Of a stretch of DNA of 64,000 nt, positions 36,136 through 44,884 are shown piece after piece; positions within the stretch are counted from its first letter, which is position 1; each line of letters begins with the position of its first letter. Where the stretch lies: NCBI RefSeq assembly GCF_002265625.1, contig NZ_NOVE01000003.1:124001-188000 (forward strand), written 5' to 3'. This DNA is from Prevotella sp. 885. Lineage in GTDB: Bacteria > Bacteroidota > Bacteroidia > Bacteroidales > Bacteroidaceae. Under the pieces are notes generated by a model. That model had not been told where the DNA came from, made no database searches, and saw nothing but the letters and a program-made list of their open reading frames with translations. Both the position numbers and the translations under genes were made by a program.

Positions 36136-37317
36136 TTATAGCTTGAACCTATGCTTCTTTGTGGCTTTGTGTGGCGCGTCTGTTCCGGGCGCAGGGAAGC
36201 TGAACACCGAGCTGCTGCCGGCTCTTGCCACGCCTCTATACTGCCTCCATCTGTCTCGGATGCGTGCCACGTAGCCCACGGTTTCCGTGCCTCTCATATA
36301 TCCGTATTTCACCACGGGGTCGTTATAGTATTGTGGTGTCTGGAGGTTGAGGATGAATGGTGCCACGTCGTCCCAGCGGTGCTTGTCCTTGCCGTATTTC
36401 TCTGCCAGTCGCATGGCGTCGCGAATGTGGAAGTAGCCGCCGTTATAGCTTGCGAGGACGAAGAGCTGACGTTCCATGGGGTTGCGTACGTCCTGGAAGT
36501 GCTTGCTCAGCTCGGCTATGTAACGTGCTGCGGCATAGATGTTTTCTTCCGGGTCGTACATCTTGTCCTCTGCCAGTCCGAGGTGAGCTGCCGTTGCGGG
36601 CATAATCTGCATCAGTCCTCTTGCGCCAGCCCATGAGTAAGCCTTGGGGTCGAAGCACGACTCCTGATAGCATTGTGCTGCCATCAGCCTCCAGTCCCAT
36701 CTTGCTATGGGGGCGTAGCGCTGGAAGAGATGGTCGTATTGTGATATTTCTCCGCGACTGGAGTTGAGCATCGGGGCATAGACGTGTCTGTGGACGCTTG
36801 CCACGGACAGCTGCGTCCTTTCCTCTCGCTTCACCTCCGCCAGAAGGCTGGGGGAGTACCATCCGTTTATCGTGTCTGCCAGTTCCTTGTTGGCGCTGCT
36901 TACCGCCCAAGCCGTCGAGTCTGTCCCGTATCCGCACGGCACGGTGCCTTCCTGCTTCTTCTCTATCTGGTAGGCGATGATGTCTCCGTCGCCGTTCTTC
37001 AGACGGCTTAACATTTCCTCCTTCGTCTTGCATACGTCCACTCTCAGCGACACTCCGAGCTTCTCTGCCAGACGTTCGCACAGTCTGTACTGCGTTCCCA
37101 TTCCGCGTCCGTGATAGTCGTAGTAAGATTCCGGACCGCTCATGGTCAGCATGATCATCTCGCCGTTTCCGATGATGTCCTGAATGGTGTACGCCCCTGC
37201 TGCCTGTGGCGTGATGGAGTCGGTTATCAGTTCGCCCCACGGCGTGTATTCGGCTTGCTTCTTCTCCGAGCATGAGAGGATGAGGAGTATGATGAATGTT
37301 AATTGTAGGAGTTTCAT
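36136..37317 (-). CDS. MltF-like membrane-bound lytic transglycosylase
   Basis: The 393-residue lipoprotein (lipobox LILSC, cysteine 16) joins a periplasmic solute-binding-like domain (about 45-190) to a lytic transglycosylase domain (about 205-360), the MltF layout. The catalytic glutamate is E219 in CYQESCFDP, followed by GLMQIMP, AARYI and ASYNGG. It should cleave peptidoglycan glycan strands at the outer membrane, with the binding domain sensing a ligand. It stands alone, and the promoter is not clear. Confidence 0.92.
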   Translation of the reverse strand: MKLLQLTFIILLILSCSEKKQAEYTPWGELITDSITPQAAGAYTIQDIIGNGEMIMLTMSGPESYYDYHGRGMGTQYRLCERLAEKLGVSLRVDVCKTKEEMLSRLKNGDGDIIAYQIEKKQEGTVPCGYGTDSTAWAVSSANKELADTINGWYSPSLLAEVKREERTQLSVASVHRHVYAPMLNSSRGEISQYDHLFQRYAPIARWDWRLMAAQCYQESCFDPKAYSWAGARGLMQIMPATAAHLGLAEDKMYDPEENIYAAARYIAELSKHFQDVRNPMERQLFVLASYNGGYFHIRDAMRLAEKYGKDKHRWDDVAPFILNLQTPQYYNDPVVKYGYMRGTETVGYVARIRDRWRQYRGVARAGSSSVFSFPAPGTDAPHKATKKHRFKL

Positions 37318-37440
37318 CTTTTGGCTTATCGTTTTTTTTGAATGTGGCTACAAAATTACTGCAAATCTTGCATATTTCCTATAAATAACTTAATTTTGTG
37401 TGAATAACCTAACTTGCATGTCCGATAAATATTTTTTAAG

Positions 37441-38475
37441 ATGCTGAACATTGAACAACTTGTACGCCCCAATCTTCGCGCCCTTCTGCACGTCCCGCCG
37501 GTTGACGAGACGCTTTTGCCGAAGGCGGATGCCTTGCGCCTCGACACGAACGCCAATCCTTACGACCTTCCGTTCAATCATGCCGTTGACTGTCAGGCGC
37601 TTTCGCTGCGTAGGGCGCTCTCTGCCTTGAAGCGGAAGGACGTCAGCAATATCTTTGCCTGCAACGGCTTTGCGGGCGTGGTGGACTTGTGCTTTCGTTG
37701 CTTCTGCGTTCCCGGAGAGGACAATGTGGTGGCTGCAGGTCCCACGCGTGGCGTCTATCGTAGGATGGCACAGCTTAATGACGTGGAATATCGTGAGGCA
37801 GAATTGGGTGAAGGCTTCGCCCTGTCCGTTGACGAGGTGCTTGGCGCTTGCGACAATCACACGAAGCTCGTCTGGCTTTGCTCGCCCAATGACCCTACGG
37901 GCAATCTCTTAGATGTCAACGCCATTGCTTCCTTGCTGGAGGTGTTTGACGGTCTTGTGGTGGTGGACGAGACGTATCTGCGCTTCTCGAAGAGTCCTTC
38001 CTGGTGTACGGTTCTGCAGCGCTTCCCCAATCTTGTGGTCATAGAGCAGATGGATTCTGTGTGGGGCGTTAATGCGCTGAACGTGGGAATGCTCTACGCC
38101 TCCTCGGACATCGTGCGCCTCATGCTTGCCGTAGGCGGGTCTTACGCCCTGTCGCCCGTCATCGAGTCGAAGATGTGCGGCGTCTTCTCCGACGCTTTCG
38201 AGATGGACCGCTTGGTTGGCAATGTCGTGGCTGAGCGCACCCGCATGGCGCATGCCTTGGAACAGCTGCCCTTCTGCGAACAAGTGCTTCCGTCCTTCTC
38301 CAACTTCCTCCTCGTCCGCTTCCGCAACGCTCCCGCCGTCTACGAAGGTCTCTTCAGCCGTGGCGTCATGGTCTGCCGTCCCGCCGACGGTCTCTTCCAG
38401 AAAGGCTACCTGAGAATAACCATAGGCTCAAAGTCAGCCAACAATACGCTCCTCTCTGCATTAAGGCAATTCTGA
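37441..38475 (+). CDS. HisC-like aminotransferase lacking the PLP lysine
   Basis: The 344-residue protein aligns along its length with histidinol-phosphate aminotransferases (fold type I): LDTNANPYDLP near residue 34, CSPNDPTGN near 146, DETYLRF near 178, and the C-terminal LRITIGSKSANN. In HisC the next motif reads SKAxGLAGLRxG with the Schiff-base lysine and a phosphate-binding arginine. Here it reads DSVWGVNALNVG, so the lysine is S206 and the arginine N214. The gene is intact, with no frameshift, and is not in a histidine operon. It is probably not an active aminotransferase; it may have a new role or be decaying. Confidence 0.8.
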   Translation: MLNIEQLVRPNLRALLHVPPVDETLLPKADALRLDTNANPYDLPFNHAVDCQALSLRRALSALKRKDVSNIFACNGFAGVVDLCFRCFCVPGEDNVVAAGPTRGVYRRMAQLNDVEYREAELGEGFALSVDEVLGACDNHTKLVWLCSPNDPTGNLLDVNAIASLLEVFDGLVVVDETYLRFSKSPSWCTVLQRFPNLVVIEQMDSVWGVNALNVGMLYASSDIVRLMLAVGGSYALSPVIESKMCGVFSDAFEMDRLVGNVVAERTRMAHALEQLPFCEQVLPSFSNFLLVRFRNAPAVYEGLFSRGVMVCRPADGLFQKGYLRITIGSKSANNTLLSALRQF

Positions 38476-38520
38476 GCTGCTCATTGCGTTGTTGTAGGCG
38501 TAATTACTCCCATAAACAAA

Positions 38521-38553
38521 AAAAAGTCGGATAGCTTTCGCCGTCCGACTTTT
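38521..38553. terminator. Bidirectional terminator, HisC-like gene / rplI
   Basis: AAAAGTCGGA (38522-38531) pairs with TCCGACTTTT (38544-38553) around a 12-nt loop, with A and T runs on both sides. It lies between two convergent genes. Confidence 0.9.
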
Positions 38554-38579
38554 CTTTATATTGTGAGAATATCTGCTGA

Positions 38580-39086
38580 TTACTCTGCAGTTGCCTCTGT
38601 CTCCTCAGCCTTGGTAGCCTCCTCAGCGGGAGCCTCTACCTTAGCGTTCTCAGCAACAACCTTGATGGGGAGCTTCACCTCAACCTCCTTGTGGAAGTGG
38701 ATGGTAGCCTCAAACTCACCTACAGTCTTGATGTCGTGCATAGTGATGATCTTGCGGTCAATCTCGAAGCCCTTCTTCTGGAGCTCGTCAGCCACAACGT
38801 TAGCGTTAACCGAACCGTAAGTAACGCCAGTAGCGCTTACCTTAGACTCGATAACCAGCTCTACGCCGTTAAGAGCCTCAGCCTTCTTCTCAGCCTCAGC
38901 CTTGATGGCTGCGAGCTTGTGAGCCTGCTGCTTGAGGTTCTCAGCGAGAACCTTCTTTGCTGATTCAGATGCGATTACACCCTTACCCTGGGGGATGAGG
39001 TAGTTACGTCCGTAACCACTCTTTACATTAACGATGTCGTTCTTGTAACCCAGTCCTATGATATCTTCTTTAAGTATGATTTCCAT
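38580..39086 (-). CDS. rplI: 50S ribosomal protein L9 with acidic tail
   Basis: The 168-residue protein starts MEIILKEDIIGLGYKNDIV, the standard L9 N-terminal domain, with a long helix and the C-terminal domain to about residue 148. A further 20 residues rich in Ala and Glu extend beyond the usual end, as often seen in Bacteroidetes. It is the third gene of the rpsF-rpsR-rplI operon, 20 nt after rpsR. Confidence 0.96.
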   Translation of the reverse strand: MEIILKEDIIGLGYKNDIVNVKSGYGRNYLIPQGKGVIASESAKKVLAENLKQQAHKLAAIKAEAEKKAEALNGVELVIESKVSATGVTYGSVNANVVADELQKKGFEIDRKIITMHDIKTVGEFEATIHFHKEVEVKLPIKVVAENAKVEAPAEEATKAEETEATAE

Positions 39087-39106
39087 TGCTTATTCCTCCT
39101 TAATAA

Positions 39107-39376
39107 TTATTTCATCAAGTCAGTTACGTAAGGAAGCAAAGCAATCTGGCGAGCACGCTTAACAGCCTGTGCCACGCGACGCTGATACTTCAAAGATGTT
39201 CCTGTGATACGACGGGGAAGGATCTTGCCCTGCTCGTTCAAGAACTTCTTGAGGAACTCAGGATCCTTGTAGTCGATATACTTGATACCGCTCTTCTTGA
39301 AACGGCAATACTTCTTCTTGCGTGTGTCCACTGAAGGTGGAGTCAAATAGCGAATTTCTGATTCTACTGCTGCCAT
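39107..39376 (-). CDS. rpsR: 30S ribosomal protein S18
   Basis: The 89-residue protein has the S18 core [20 protein letters not shown] and the C-terminal [22 protein letters not shown] pattern. It binds the platform of the 30S subunit together with S6. It lies between rpsF (3 nt away) and rplI. Confidence 0.96.
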   Translation of the reverse strand: MAAVESEIRYLTPPSVDTRKKKYCRFKKSGIKYIDYKDPEFLKKFLNEQGKILPRRITGTSLKYQRRVAQAVKRARQIALLPYVTDLMK

Positions 39377-39379
39377 GTT

Positions 39380-39724
39380 TTAAGCCTCCTCTTTTTTAGC
39401 GAATTTGTTACGTCTCTTCTCAGCATACTGTGCAGCATACTTGTCGAGCTTAACTGTCATGTGACGGATGACCTTCTCGTCACGGCGATAGCCGGTCTCG
39501 AGTGTCTTTACAATTGTGGGCTCAGCCTGGAACTCCAACAGGCAATAGAATCCTGTGGACTTCTTCTGGATAGCATAAGCCATCTTCTTGAGTCCCCATG
39601 TCTCTTCGTTCACAATCTCAGCACCGTTGTCGGTGAGGAGCTTCTTGAACTTAGCGACCGCTTCCTTCATCTGTTCATCAGACAAAACGGGAGTCAAAAT
39701 GAAAACGGTTTCGTATCGATTCAT
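39380..39724 (-). CDS. rpsF: 30S ribosomal protein S6
   Basis: The 114-residue protein begins [15 protein letters not shown], the standard S6 start, so the ATG at 39724 is chosen over an in-frame ATG at 39778 that would add 18 unrelated residues and lie upstream of the promoter. The helix-strand pattern [19 protein letters not shown] is typical. It is first in the rpsF-rpsR-rplI operon. Confidence 0.95.
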   Translation of the reverse strand: MNRYETVFILTPVLSDEQMKEAVAKFKKLLTDNGAEIVNEETWGLKKMAYAIQKKSTGFYCLLEFQAEPTIVKTLETGYRRDEKVIRHMTVKLDKYAAQYAEKRRNKFAKKEEA

Positions 39725-39767
39725 TGTTTGTGATAAATTAATAAAATACTTTGCAAAATTGCGGGTG

Positions 39768-39775
39768 CAAAGGTA
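39768..39775 (-). promoter_or_regulatory. -7 box for rpsF-rpsR-rplI
   Basis: On the minus strand TACCTTTG followed by GCACCCGC fits the Bacteroidetes -7 consensus, 43 nt before the rpsF ATG. A TTTG lies 17 nt upstream, slightly closer than usual. Confidence 0.6.
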
Positions 39776-39907
39776 CAACTTTTTTATTGAAACAAAATAC
39801 CCTCCCTAATGGTTAACGTATTATTTAACTTTTTTTATAGCCTTAGACGACTGAAACAACGAATTAAAGCGAATTGACGAATTAGTGGAATAACATTCTG
39901 ATAGCAC

Positions 39908-40224
39908 ATCCGTGAGATTCCTTGGAATATCCACCTCAAGCAGCATCCGTTAAATCCGTGAGATCCGTGTTCTATAATTAGCGCACCCTAATATGCATGG
40001 GCAGCTTGAGAGAAAACGAACACGGATTTCTCGGATGACACGGATGTTGGGTGCGTAGGGACGAATCCGTATTCACAATATAATCCGTGAAATCCCTTGG
40101 AATATCTACCTCAAGCAGCATCCGTTAAATCCGTGAGATCCGTGTTCTGTAAATAGCGCACCCTAATGCTTGAGAGAAAACGAACACGGATTTCTCGGAT
40201 GACACGGATGTTGGGTGTGTAGGG
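39908..40224. repeat. Two direct copies of an ATCCGTG-type palindrome
   Basis: Copy 1 (39908-40060) and copy 2 (40083-40224) are nearly identical except for an 11-12 nt insertion (near 39993) in copy 1 and a few substitutions. Each copy is itself an imperfect inverted repeat: its left arm has ATCCGTGAGATCCGTGTTC and its right arm GAACACGGATTTCTCGGAT, separated by about 45 nt. The gap from rpsF to the pgk terminator contains no gene otherwise. Confidence 0.85.
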
Positions 40225-40264
40225 ATTGAATACATTAAATTGCTCGGCTGTACTATAACGCAAA

Positions 40265-40307
40265 AAAAGCAAACCCCTATACATTATATATATAAGGATT
40301 TGCTTTT
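40265..40307 (-). terminator. Terminator after pgk
   Basis: On the minus strand AAAAGCAAATCCTTATA pairs with TATAGGGGTTTGCTTTT (one mismatch or wobble) around a short loop, followed by a run of T. Confidence 0.88.
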
Positions 40308-40351
40308 GTTATTTGGTTGTGCTGAAAGTCAGCACGCCGTGTCAGCGAAGA

Positions 40352-41599
40352 TTAAGCCTCGATAGCTGCAACGCCCGGGAGCACCTTGCCCTCGATAGCC
40401 TCGAGGAGAGCGCCACCACCAGTTGAGATGTACGAAACCTGGTCAGCCAAGCCGAACTTGTTGATGCAAGCTACAGAGTCGCCACCACCGATGAGTGAGA
40501 ATGCGCCGTTCTTTGTAGCCTCAGCGATGGCCTCAGCGATAGCCTTTGAGCCACCTGCGAAGTTGTCGAACTCGAATACGCCTGCAGGACCGTTCCAGAG
40601 GATGGTCTTTGCGCCCTTGATGGCGTTGGCGAAGAGCTCGCGTGTCTGAGGACCAGCGTCCATGCCTTCCCAACCCTCGGGAATGTCGTTAGACGGGCAG
40701 ATCTGAGTGTTGCAGTCGTTCTTGAAAGCGTCGCCGCAAACCGAGTCAGTACCGAGAACGAGGTTCACGCCGTTCTCCTTGGCCTTCTTGATAACGTCGA
40801 GAGCTACGTCCAGCTTGTCGTCCTCGCAGATAGAGAGGCCGATCTTGCCGCCCTGAGCCTTGGCGAATGTGTATGTCATGCCGCCGCAGAGGATGAGGTT
40901 GTCCACCTTTGTGAGGAGGTTCTCGATGATGCCGATCTTTGTAGAAACCTTCGAGCCGCCCATGATGGCTGTGAACGGGCGCTTGATGTTGCCGAGAACT
41001 GCGTCAACGGCTTTTACCTCCTTCTCCATGAGGTAGCCCAGCATCTTGTGGTCCTTGTCGAAGTACTCGTCGATAACGGCTGTAGAAGCGTGCTTGCGGT
41101 GAGCTGTTCCGAATGCGTCCATTACGTAGCAGTCAGCGTAAGAAGCGAGCTTCTTGGCAAACTCCTGCTGGCGGCCCTTCATTTCCTTCTTTGCAGCATC
41201 ATACTCGGGTGTGCCCTTCTCTACGCCTACCGGCTTGCCTTCCTCCTCAGGATAGAAGCGGAGGTTCTCTAGAAGAAGTGCCTCGCCCGGCTTGAGGGCA
41301 GCAGCCTCCTCAGAAGCGTTGCCGCAATCCTTGGCGAACTTCACCTCTACACCGAGGGCCTTTGATACGTTGGGGACGATCTGGCTCAGAGAGAGCTTCT
41401 CGTTCACCTTGCCCTTGGGCTTGCCCATGTGGCTCATCATGATGAGGGCGCCACCGTCAGCGAGCACCTTCTTGAGTGTGGGGAGGGCACCGCGGATACG
41501 GGTGTCGTCAGTAACGTTTCCGTTCTCGTCCAATGGTACGTTGAAGTCTACACGTACGATTGCCTTTTTGCCGGCAAAGTTGAAATCTTCGATTTTCAT
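40352..41599 (-). CDS. pgk: Phosphoglycerate kinase
   Basis: The 415-residue glycolytic enzyme transfers phosphate from 1,3-bisphosphoglycerate to ADP. The signature [13 protein letters not shown] (near residue 16), the substrate histidine and arginine in [10 protein letters not shown] near 56, the [11 protein letters not shown] segment and the C-terminal [13 protein letters not shown] are present. It has its own promoter (41679-41709) with a 14-bp inverted repeat around it, and its own terminator. Confidence 0.97.
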   Translation of the reverse strand: MKIEDFNFAGKKAIVRVDFNVPLDENGNVTDDTRIRGALPTLKKVLADGGALIMMSHMGKPKGKVNEKLSLSQIVPNVSKALGVEVKFAKDCGNASEEAAALKPGEALLLENLRFYPEEEGKPVGVEKGTPEYDAAKKEMKGRQQEFAKKLASYADCYVMDAFGTAHRKHASTAVIDEYFDKDHKMLGYLMEKEVKAVDAVLGNIKRPFTAIMGGSKVSTKIGIIENLLTKVDNLILCGGMTYTFAKAQGGKIGLSICEDDKLDVALDVIKKAKENGVNLVLGTDSVCGDAFKNDCNTQICPSNDIPEGWEGMDAGPQTRELFANAIKGAKTILWNGPAGVFEFDNFAGGSKAIAEAIAEATKNGAFSLIGGGDSVACINKFGLADQVSYISTGGGALLEAIEGKVLPGVAAIEA

Positions 41600-41620
41600 T
41601 TTTTCAAATATTTATATAAT

Positions 41621-41709
41621 GTTGAAATAAGATTCTTTCTTATTCTTCGTGTCTGTAACGATTTCTCTGTTTCGACCGCAAATTTACTAAAAATAAATCT
41701 TATTTCAAC
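41621..41709. repeat. 14-bp inverted repeat spanning the pgk promoter
   Basis: GTTGAAATAAGATT (41621-41634) and its exact reverse complement (41696-41709) are 61 nt apart. One arm lies in the predicted pgk leader and the other covers the -33 box, so a dimeric or looping regulator is more likely than an RNA stem. Confidence 0.7.
41679..41709 (-). promoter_or_regulatory. Promoter for pgk
   Basis: On the minus strand GTTG (41709-41706), a 19-nt spacer and TAAATTTG (41686-41679) give a leader of about 75 nt. Confidence 0.7.
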
Positions 41710-41718
41710 ATTTTTCTG

Positions 41719-42375
41719 CTATTTTGTTTCGTAAATAGTGGTGTCTTCTATGCCTGCTTCGGCGAGTGCCTCTTTTCGCTCCACGCAGGTGCCGCACTTT
41801 CCGCAATGCTTCTCGCCGCCCTTGTAGCAGCTCCATGTCTCGGCATAGTCGATGCCGAGGCGCTTTCCGATGCGTGCGATGTCTGCCTTGGTGATGGAGG
41901 TGTAGGGCGCCACAATCCTGACGCCGACGTATGTGCCCGCCTTAGCCGCCGCGTCGATGGCTGTGATGAAGTCCTGACGGCAGTCGGGATAGATGGCGTG
42001 GTCGCCTCCGTGATTGGCTATGAACACCTCGGTCAGGCCGTTGCTCTCGGCGATGCCCACGGCGATGGCGAGCATTATGCCGTTACGGAAGGGCACGACG
42101 GTTGACTTCATGTTCTCGTCCTCGTAGTGTCCTTCGGGTATGGTGTCGGCTCCGGTGAGGAGGCTCGACTTGAAGTACTGGTGCATGAAGTCCAGATTGA
42201 TGGTGATGTGCTTGATGCCCAGCCGTTCGCAATGCATCTTGGCGAAGGGTATCTCGCGTGCGTTGTGGTTGCTGCCATAGTCGAAGGAAATGCCCACGGC
42301 TATCTCGTCCTTGTGTTCATAGAGCAGGGTGATGCTGTCCATTCCCCCGCTCACAATTATAGCTGCATTCTTCAT
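41719..42375 (-). CDS. queC: 7-cyano-7-deazaguanine synthase
   Basis: The 218-residue enzyme makes preQ0 from 7-carboxy-7-deazaguanine, ammonia and ATP for queuosine synthesis. The ATP loop SGGMDSITLL (residues 8-17) and the zinc cysteines in TWSCYKGGEKHCGKCGTC near 186 are intact. The start at 42375 gives the standard N-terminus MKNAAIIVSGG; the longer open frame upstream translates only ATCCGTG-type repeats and is rejected. No other queuosine gene is in the window. Confidence 0.95.
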   Translation of the reverse strand: MKNAAIIVSGGMDSITLLYEHKDEIAVGISFDYGSNHNAREIPFAKMHCERLGIKHITINLDFMHQYFKSSLLTGADTIPEGHYEDENMKSTVVPFRNGIMLAIAVGIAESNGLTEVFIANHGGDHAIYPDCRQDFITAIDAAAKAGTYVGVRIVAPYTSITKADIARIGKRLGIDYAETWSCYKGGEKHCGKCGTCVERKEALAEAGIEDTTIYETK

Positions 42376-42404
42376 ATCGTATTTGTTTTTTTTGTTCTTA
42401 ATCA

Positions 42405-42905
42405 TATTGATGTTGTCTCCAATACGCACCCATATCCGTGTGATTCGTGCTATCTGCTCCGCATCCACATCCGTGTAAATCTGCGTAATCTGTGGGAGAC
42501 TCCTCCGCACGCAGCTTGAGAATGTTGTCTCACAGATTTCACAGATTCTCACGGATTTTGCTTGAGAGAATGTTTCCCACAGATTCCACGGATTTTTCTT
42601 GTGCTACGTCCGTGTGATTCGTGTCCTTCTTCTCCGCACCTAATATCCGTGTAAATCTGTGTAATCTGTGGGAGGCTCCTTCGCACGCTGCTTGAGAATG
42701 TTTCCCACAGATATCACGGATTGTCACAGATTTTTCTTGAGAGAATGTTCTCCCGCAGATATCACGGATTGTCACAGATTTTTCTTGTGCTACATCCGTG
42801 TAAATCTGTGTAATCTGTGGGAGTTTCCTCTGTACCTAATACCCGTGTAAATCTGCGTAATCTGTGGGAGACTCCCCCGCAAGCTGCATCGTGTTGTGAG
42901 TCTGC
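42405..42905. repeat. Dense cluster of ATCCGTG/ATCTGTG repeats between queC and greA
   Basis: About 500 bp are filled with alternating direct and inverted copies of segments such as ATCCGTGTAAATCTGTG, TAATCTGTGGGAG and their reverse complements, for example near 42468, 42650, 42795 and 42845. In frame they translate to ITQIYTD-like strings. No gene is present. The family is related to the pair at 39908-40224. Confidence 0.85.
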
Positions 42906-42911
42906 GTGATC

Positions 42912-43376
42912 TTACAGCGAGACGCTCTCTATTCTCAGGCTTAGCTTTCCTGCCGGGACCGTCACCTCCACCGTGTCGCCAGCCTTCTTGTTTAGCATGG
43001 CGTGGGCGATGGGCGACTTGATGGAGAGCTTGCCTTCGGCGAGGTTTGCCTCATGCGGGCTGACGATGGTATACTGCATGCGGCGGTTGTTGGCCGTGTT
43101 CGTTATCTCCACCTTGCTGAGCAGCCCCACGCTGTCCGTGTTGAGCCGGCTCTTGTCGATGACGCGGGCGTTCTCCAGCACCTTGTGCATGAAGCGTATG
43201 CGCCCCATGATGCGTCCCTGCTCGCGCTTGGCGGCATGATATTCGAAGTTCTCGCTCAGGTCGCCCTTGTCGCGTGCCTCCGCAATGGCGTCGCGCACCT
43301 GCGGCAGTTCCTCTAATTCCAACTGGCGAAGCTCGGCCACTATCTTGTCGTAGCCCTCCTGTGACATGTATTCCAT
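42912..43376 (-). CDS. greA: Transcription elongation factor GreA
   Basis: The 154-residue protein has the GreA N-terminal coiled coil with the acidic tip DLSENFEYHAAKREQG (D39 and E42 region) and the C-terminal FKBP-like domain ending VTVPAGKLSLRIESV. It rescues backtracked RNA polymerase by stimulating transcript cleavage. A -7-like TACCTTCG lies at 43413-43406 on the minus strand, 30 nt before the start and directly beside a palindromic element. Confidence 0.96.
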   Translation of the reverse strand: MEYMSQEGYDKIVAELRQLELEELPQVRDAIAEARDKGDLSENFEYHAAKREQGRIMGRIRFMHKVLENARVIDKSRLNTDSVGLLSKVEITNTANNRRMQYTIVSPHEANLAEGKLSIKSPIAHAMLNKKAGDTVEVTVPAGKLSLRIESVSL

Positions 43377-43416
43377 AAAAGTATGCTGTTATGTTTTTTA
43401 GTCGGCGAAGGTACAA

Positions 43417-43575
43417 AAAAATTTTGAATTTTGAGTTTTGAATTTTGAATTATTCTCGGCTTCGCCTTCGATTTTGAATTTTCCAGTTGCGAATTATAAA
43501 ATTCAAAATTGAAAAACTCCTAATCGCCGAAGGCGACCAATTCAAAATTCAAAATTCAAAACTCAAAACTCCTAA
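43417..43575. repeat. Long imperfect palindrome, family A, copy 2
   Basis: The left half has TTTTGAATTTTGAGTTTTGA blocks with a CGGCTTCGCCTTCG hairpin; the right half is the approximate reverse complement with TCGCCGAAGGCGA and ends AACTCCTAATT. As at kdsB, that end supplies the stop codon of the minus-strand gene beside it (43572). The other end reaches the greA promoter. Confidence 0.8.
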
Positions 43576-43820
43576 TTGCGCTCCGCGCCCACTCTTTCCT
43601 CCACGTACGTCTTTATCTCGGCGTACTTGTTGTGGGCGTAGATAGCCACTCCGAAGATGCTTCCTGCGTAAATCAGGCATTCGGCGAACAGTCCCAGCAC
43701 GCTTTCGTGAATCTCGCCCAGCGGCGATACGATGAAGCCAGCCACCGTAAGCGCCATTCCGAGCGCCAGCATTCCGAGCGCCGAACCCACCTGAAGGTTC
43801 TCTCTTGTTTCCTTTTTCAT
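43572..43820 (-). CDS. Small membrane protein of the HU-like operon
   Basis: The 82-residue protein has two predicted membrane helices (ALGMLALGMALTVAGFIV near residue 13 and AECLIYAGSIFGVAIYA near 46) with charged ends. I do not recognise a family. It is the last gene of an operon with two HU-like genes, 32 nt downstream of the second. Its stop codon TAG comes from the palindromic element at 43417-43575, and the last residues (VGAERN) are encoded by a GC-rich piece next to that element. Confidence 0.7.
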   Translation of the reverse strand: MKKETRENLQVGSALGMLALGMALTVAGFIVSPLGEIHESVLGLFAECLIYAGSIFGVAIYAHNKYAEIKTYVEERVGAERN

Positions 43821-43852
43821 GGTAAAGTGTTTTTCATGGTTGTCAGATTGGT

Positions 43853-44296
43853 TTAAGGCTTAGGTGTCTCTTGTCCGCCGGTCGTCTTCTCCACTCCCCA
43901 CTTGTGCTGGCTTTTCTCTCTTATGCGTGCCTGACGCTGGAAGTTGTCGCGTGACGACTCGCCTACGCCGAGGCAGCGGAAGTGCAGTCCGAGGATGTTA
44001 TCCGCAGCGACGAATTCCTCAAAGGTCTTCGCTCCCTTCGAGCGGATGGAGACATGGAAGATGCCGAGGTTGTCCAGCCTCACCTTCTTGCTGTCTATCA
44101 GCAGCTCGCGTATGCACTTGACGATGTCCGTGAGGATGGCGAGGATCTGTCCGCGTGAGAACGAGGTGTTGTGTGATGCCATGTGGGCTGCCAGCTTCGG
44201 GAGGTCGTACATCTCGTTGTAAGTGACGCGTCCGTAGAACTTGCCCTTGGTGCCGTTGTTGATGTTGCTCTTGTAGATTTTGTATTCTATTGCCAT
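43853..44296 (-). CDS. HU-like DNA-binding protein (second of a pair)
   Basis: The 147-residue protein fits the HU-HIG group of Bacteroidetes HU/IHF-like proteins: an N-terminal strand-helix part with KGKFYGRVT, helices RGQILAILTDIVKCIRELL near residue 48, and the beta arm start RLDNLGIFHVSI near 73. A charged tail of about 30 residues rich in Gln and Lys follows. It should bind or bend DNA in the nucleoid or on a mobile element. It is a paralogue of the upstream gene (22 nt gap). Confidence 0.85.
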   Translation of the reverse strand: MAIEYKIYKSNINNGTKGKFYGRVTYNEMYDLPKLAAHMASHNTSFSRGQILAILTDIVKCIRELLIDSKKVRLDNLGIFHVSIRSKGAKTFEEFVAADNILGLHFRCLGVGESSRDNFQRQARIREKSQHKWGVEKTTGGQETPKP

Positions 44297-44318
44297 AGTC
44301 TGTGTGTTTTTTATGGGT

Positions 44319-44762
44319 TTATACGTTGTTCTCTGTGTTCGTGTTGTGTGCCTTGTCCTTGTCGTACAGCTTCACTCGCTTGAACTTCACGTCGCCAGCG
44401 TAGTTGTAGCCGTTCTTCAGGTGCATCGCTCCCGTTGGGATAATCTTGATGTAGGTTCGCAGGACGTTCTCGGTGGCGGTGAATTCCTTTGCGGTCTTGG
44501 CTCCCTTGGTGCGGATGCCGGGCTTGAAGATGGCGAAGTCGGGGAGCTTCACGGCGTTGCCGTCGAGGCAGATCTCTCGGATGCATCCCACCATGTCGTC
44601 CAGCAGACCGATGATCTGGCCCTTCGAGTAAGAGCAGTTGTGTCGGCACATGTGTTCGGCGATGCCTTCGAGGTCGACGATGTCGGTGTGGATGGTGCGG
44701 GCGTAGAACTTGCCCTTGGTGTAGTTGTTCGCCTTGCTTTGGTAAATTGCGTACTGAATCAT
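44319..44762 (-). CDS. HU-like DNA-binding protein (first of a pair)
   Basis: The 147-residue protein shares the pattern of its neighbour: KGKFYARTI, KGQIIGLLDDMVGCIREICL near residue 48, and KLPDFAIFKPGI near 73, followed by a tail ending in Asn and Thr residues. Such HU-like genes often sit beside DUF3987 primase-helicase genes in Bacteroidetes islands, as here. It is the first gene of a three-gene minus-strand operon behind the promoter at 44807-44837. Confidence 0.85.
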   Translation of the reverse strand: MIQYAIYQSKANNYTKGKFYARTIHTDIVDLEGIAEHMCRHNCSYSKGQIIGLLDDMVGCIREICLDGNAVKLPDFAIFKPGIRTKGAKTAKEFTATENVLRTYIKIIPTGAMHLKNGYNYAGDVKFKRVKLYDKDKAHNTNTENNV

Positions 44763-44806
44763 GTGTTTCTGTGTGTGTTTATTGGTTAGACATTCTGGTT
44801 ATGCCG

Positions 44807-44837
44807 CAAAGTTACGGCTTTTGCCCGTCAGATGCAA
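44807..44837 (-). promoter_or_regulatory. Promoter for the HU-like operon
   Basis: On the minus strand TTG (44837-44835), a 20-nt spacer and TAACTTTG (44814-44807) give a leader of about 40 nt before the ATG at 44762. Confidence 0.75.
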
Positions 44838-44884
44838 TAGTTGTCCTCCGCGGCGTGCAAAGTTGTCCCCCGTGACGTGAAAAG

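Noticed and set aside
42376..42552. N-terminal extension of queC to 42552
   Set aside because: The extra residues are translated ATCCGTG repeats and the family N-terminus begins at 42375.
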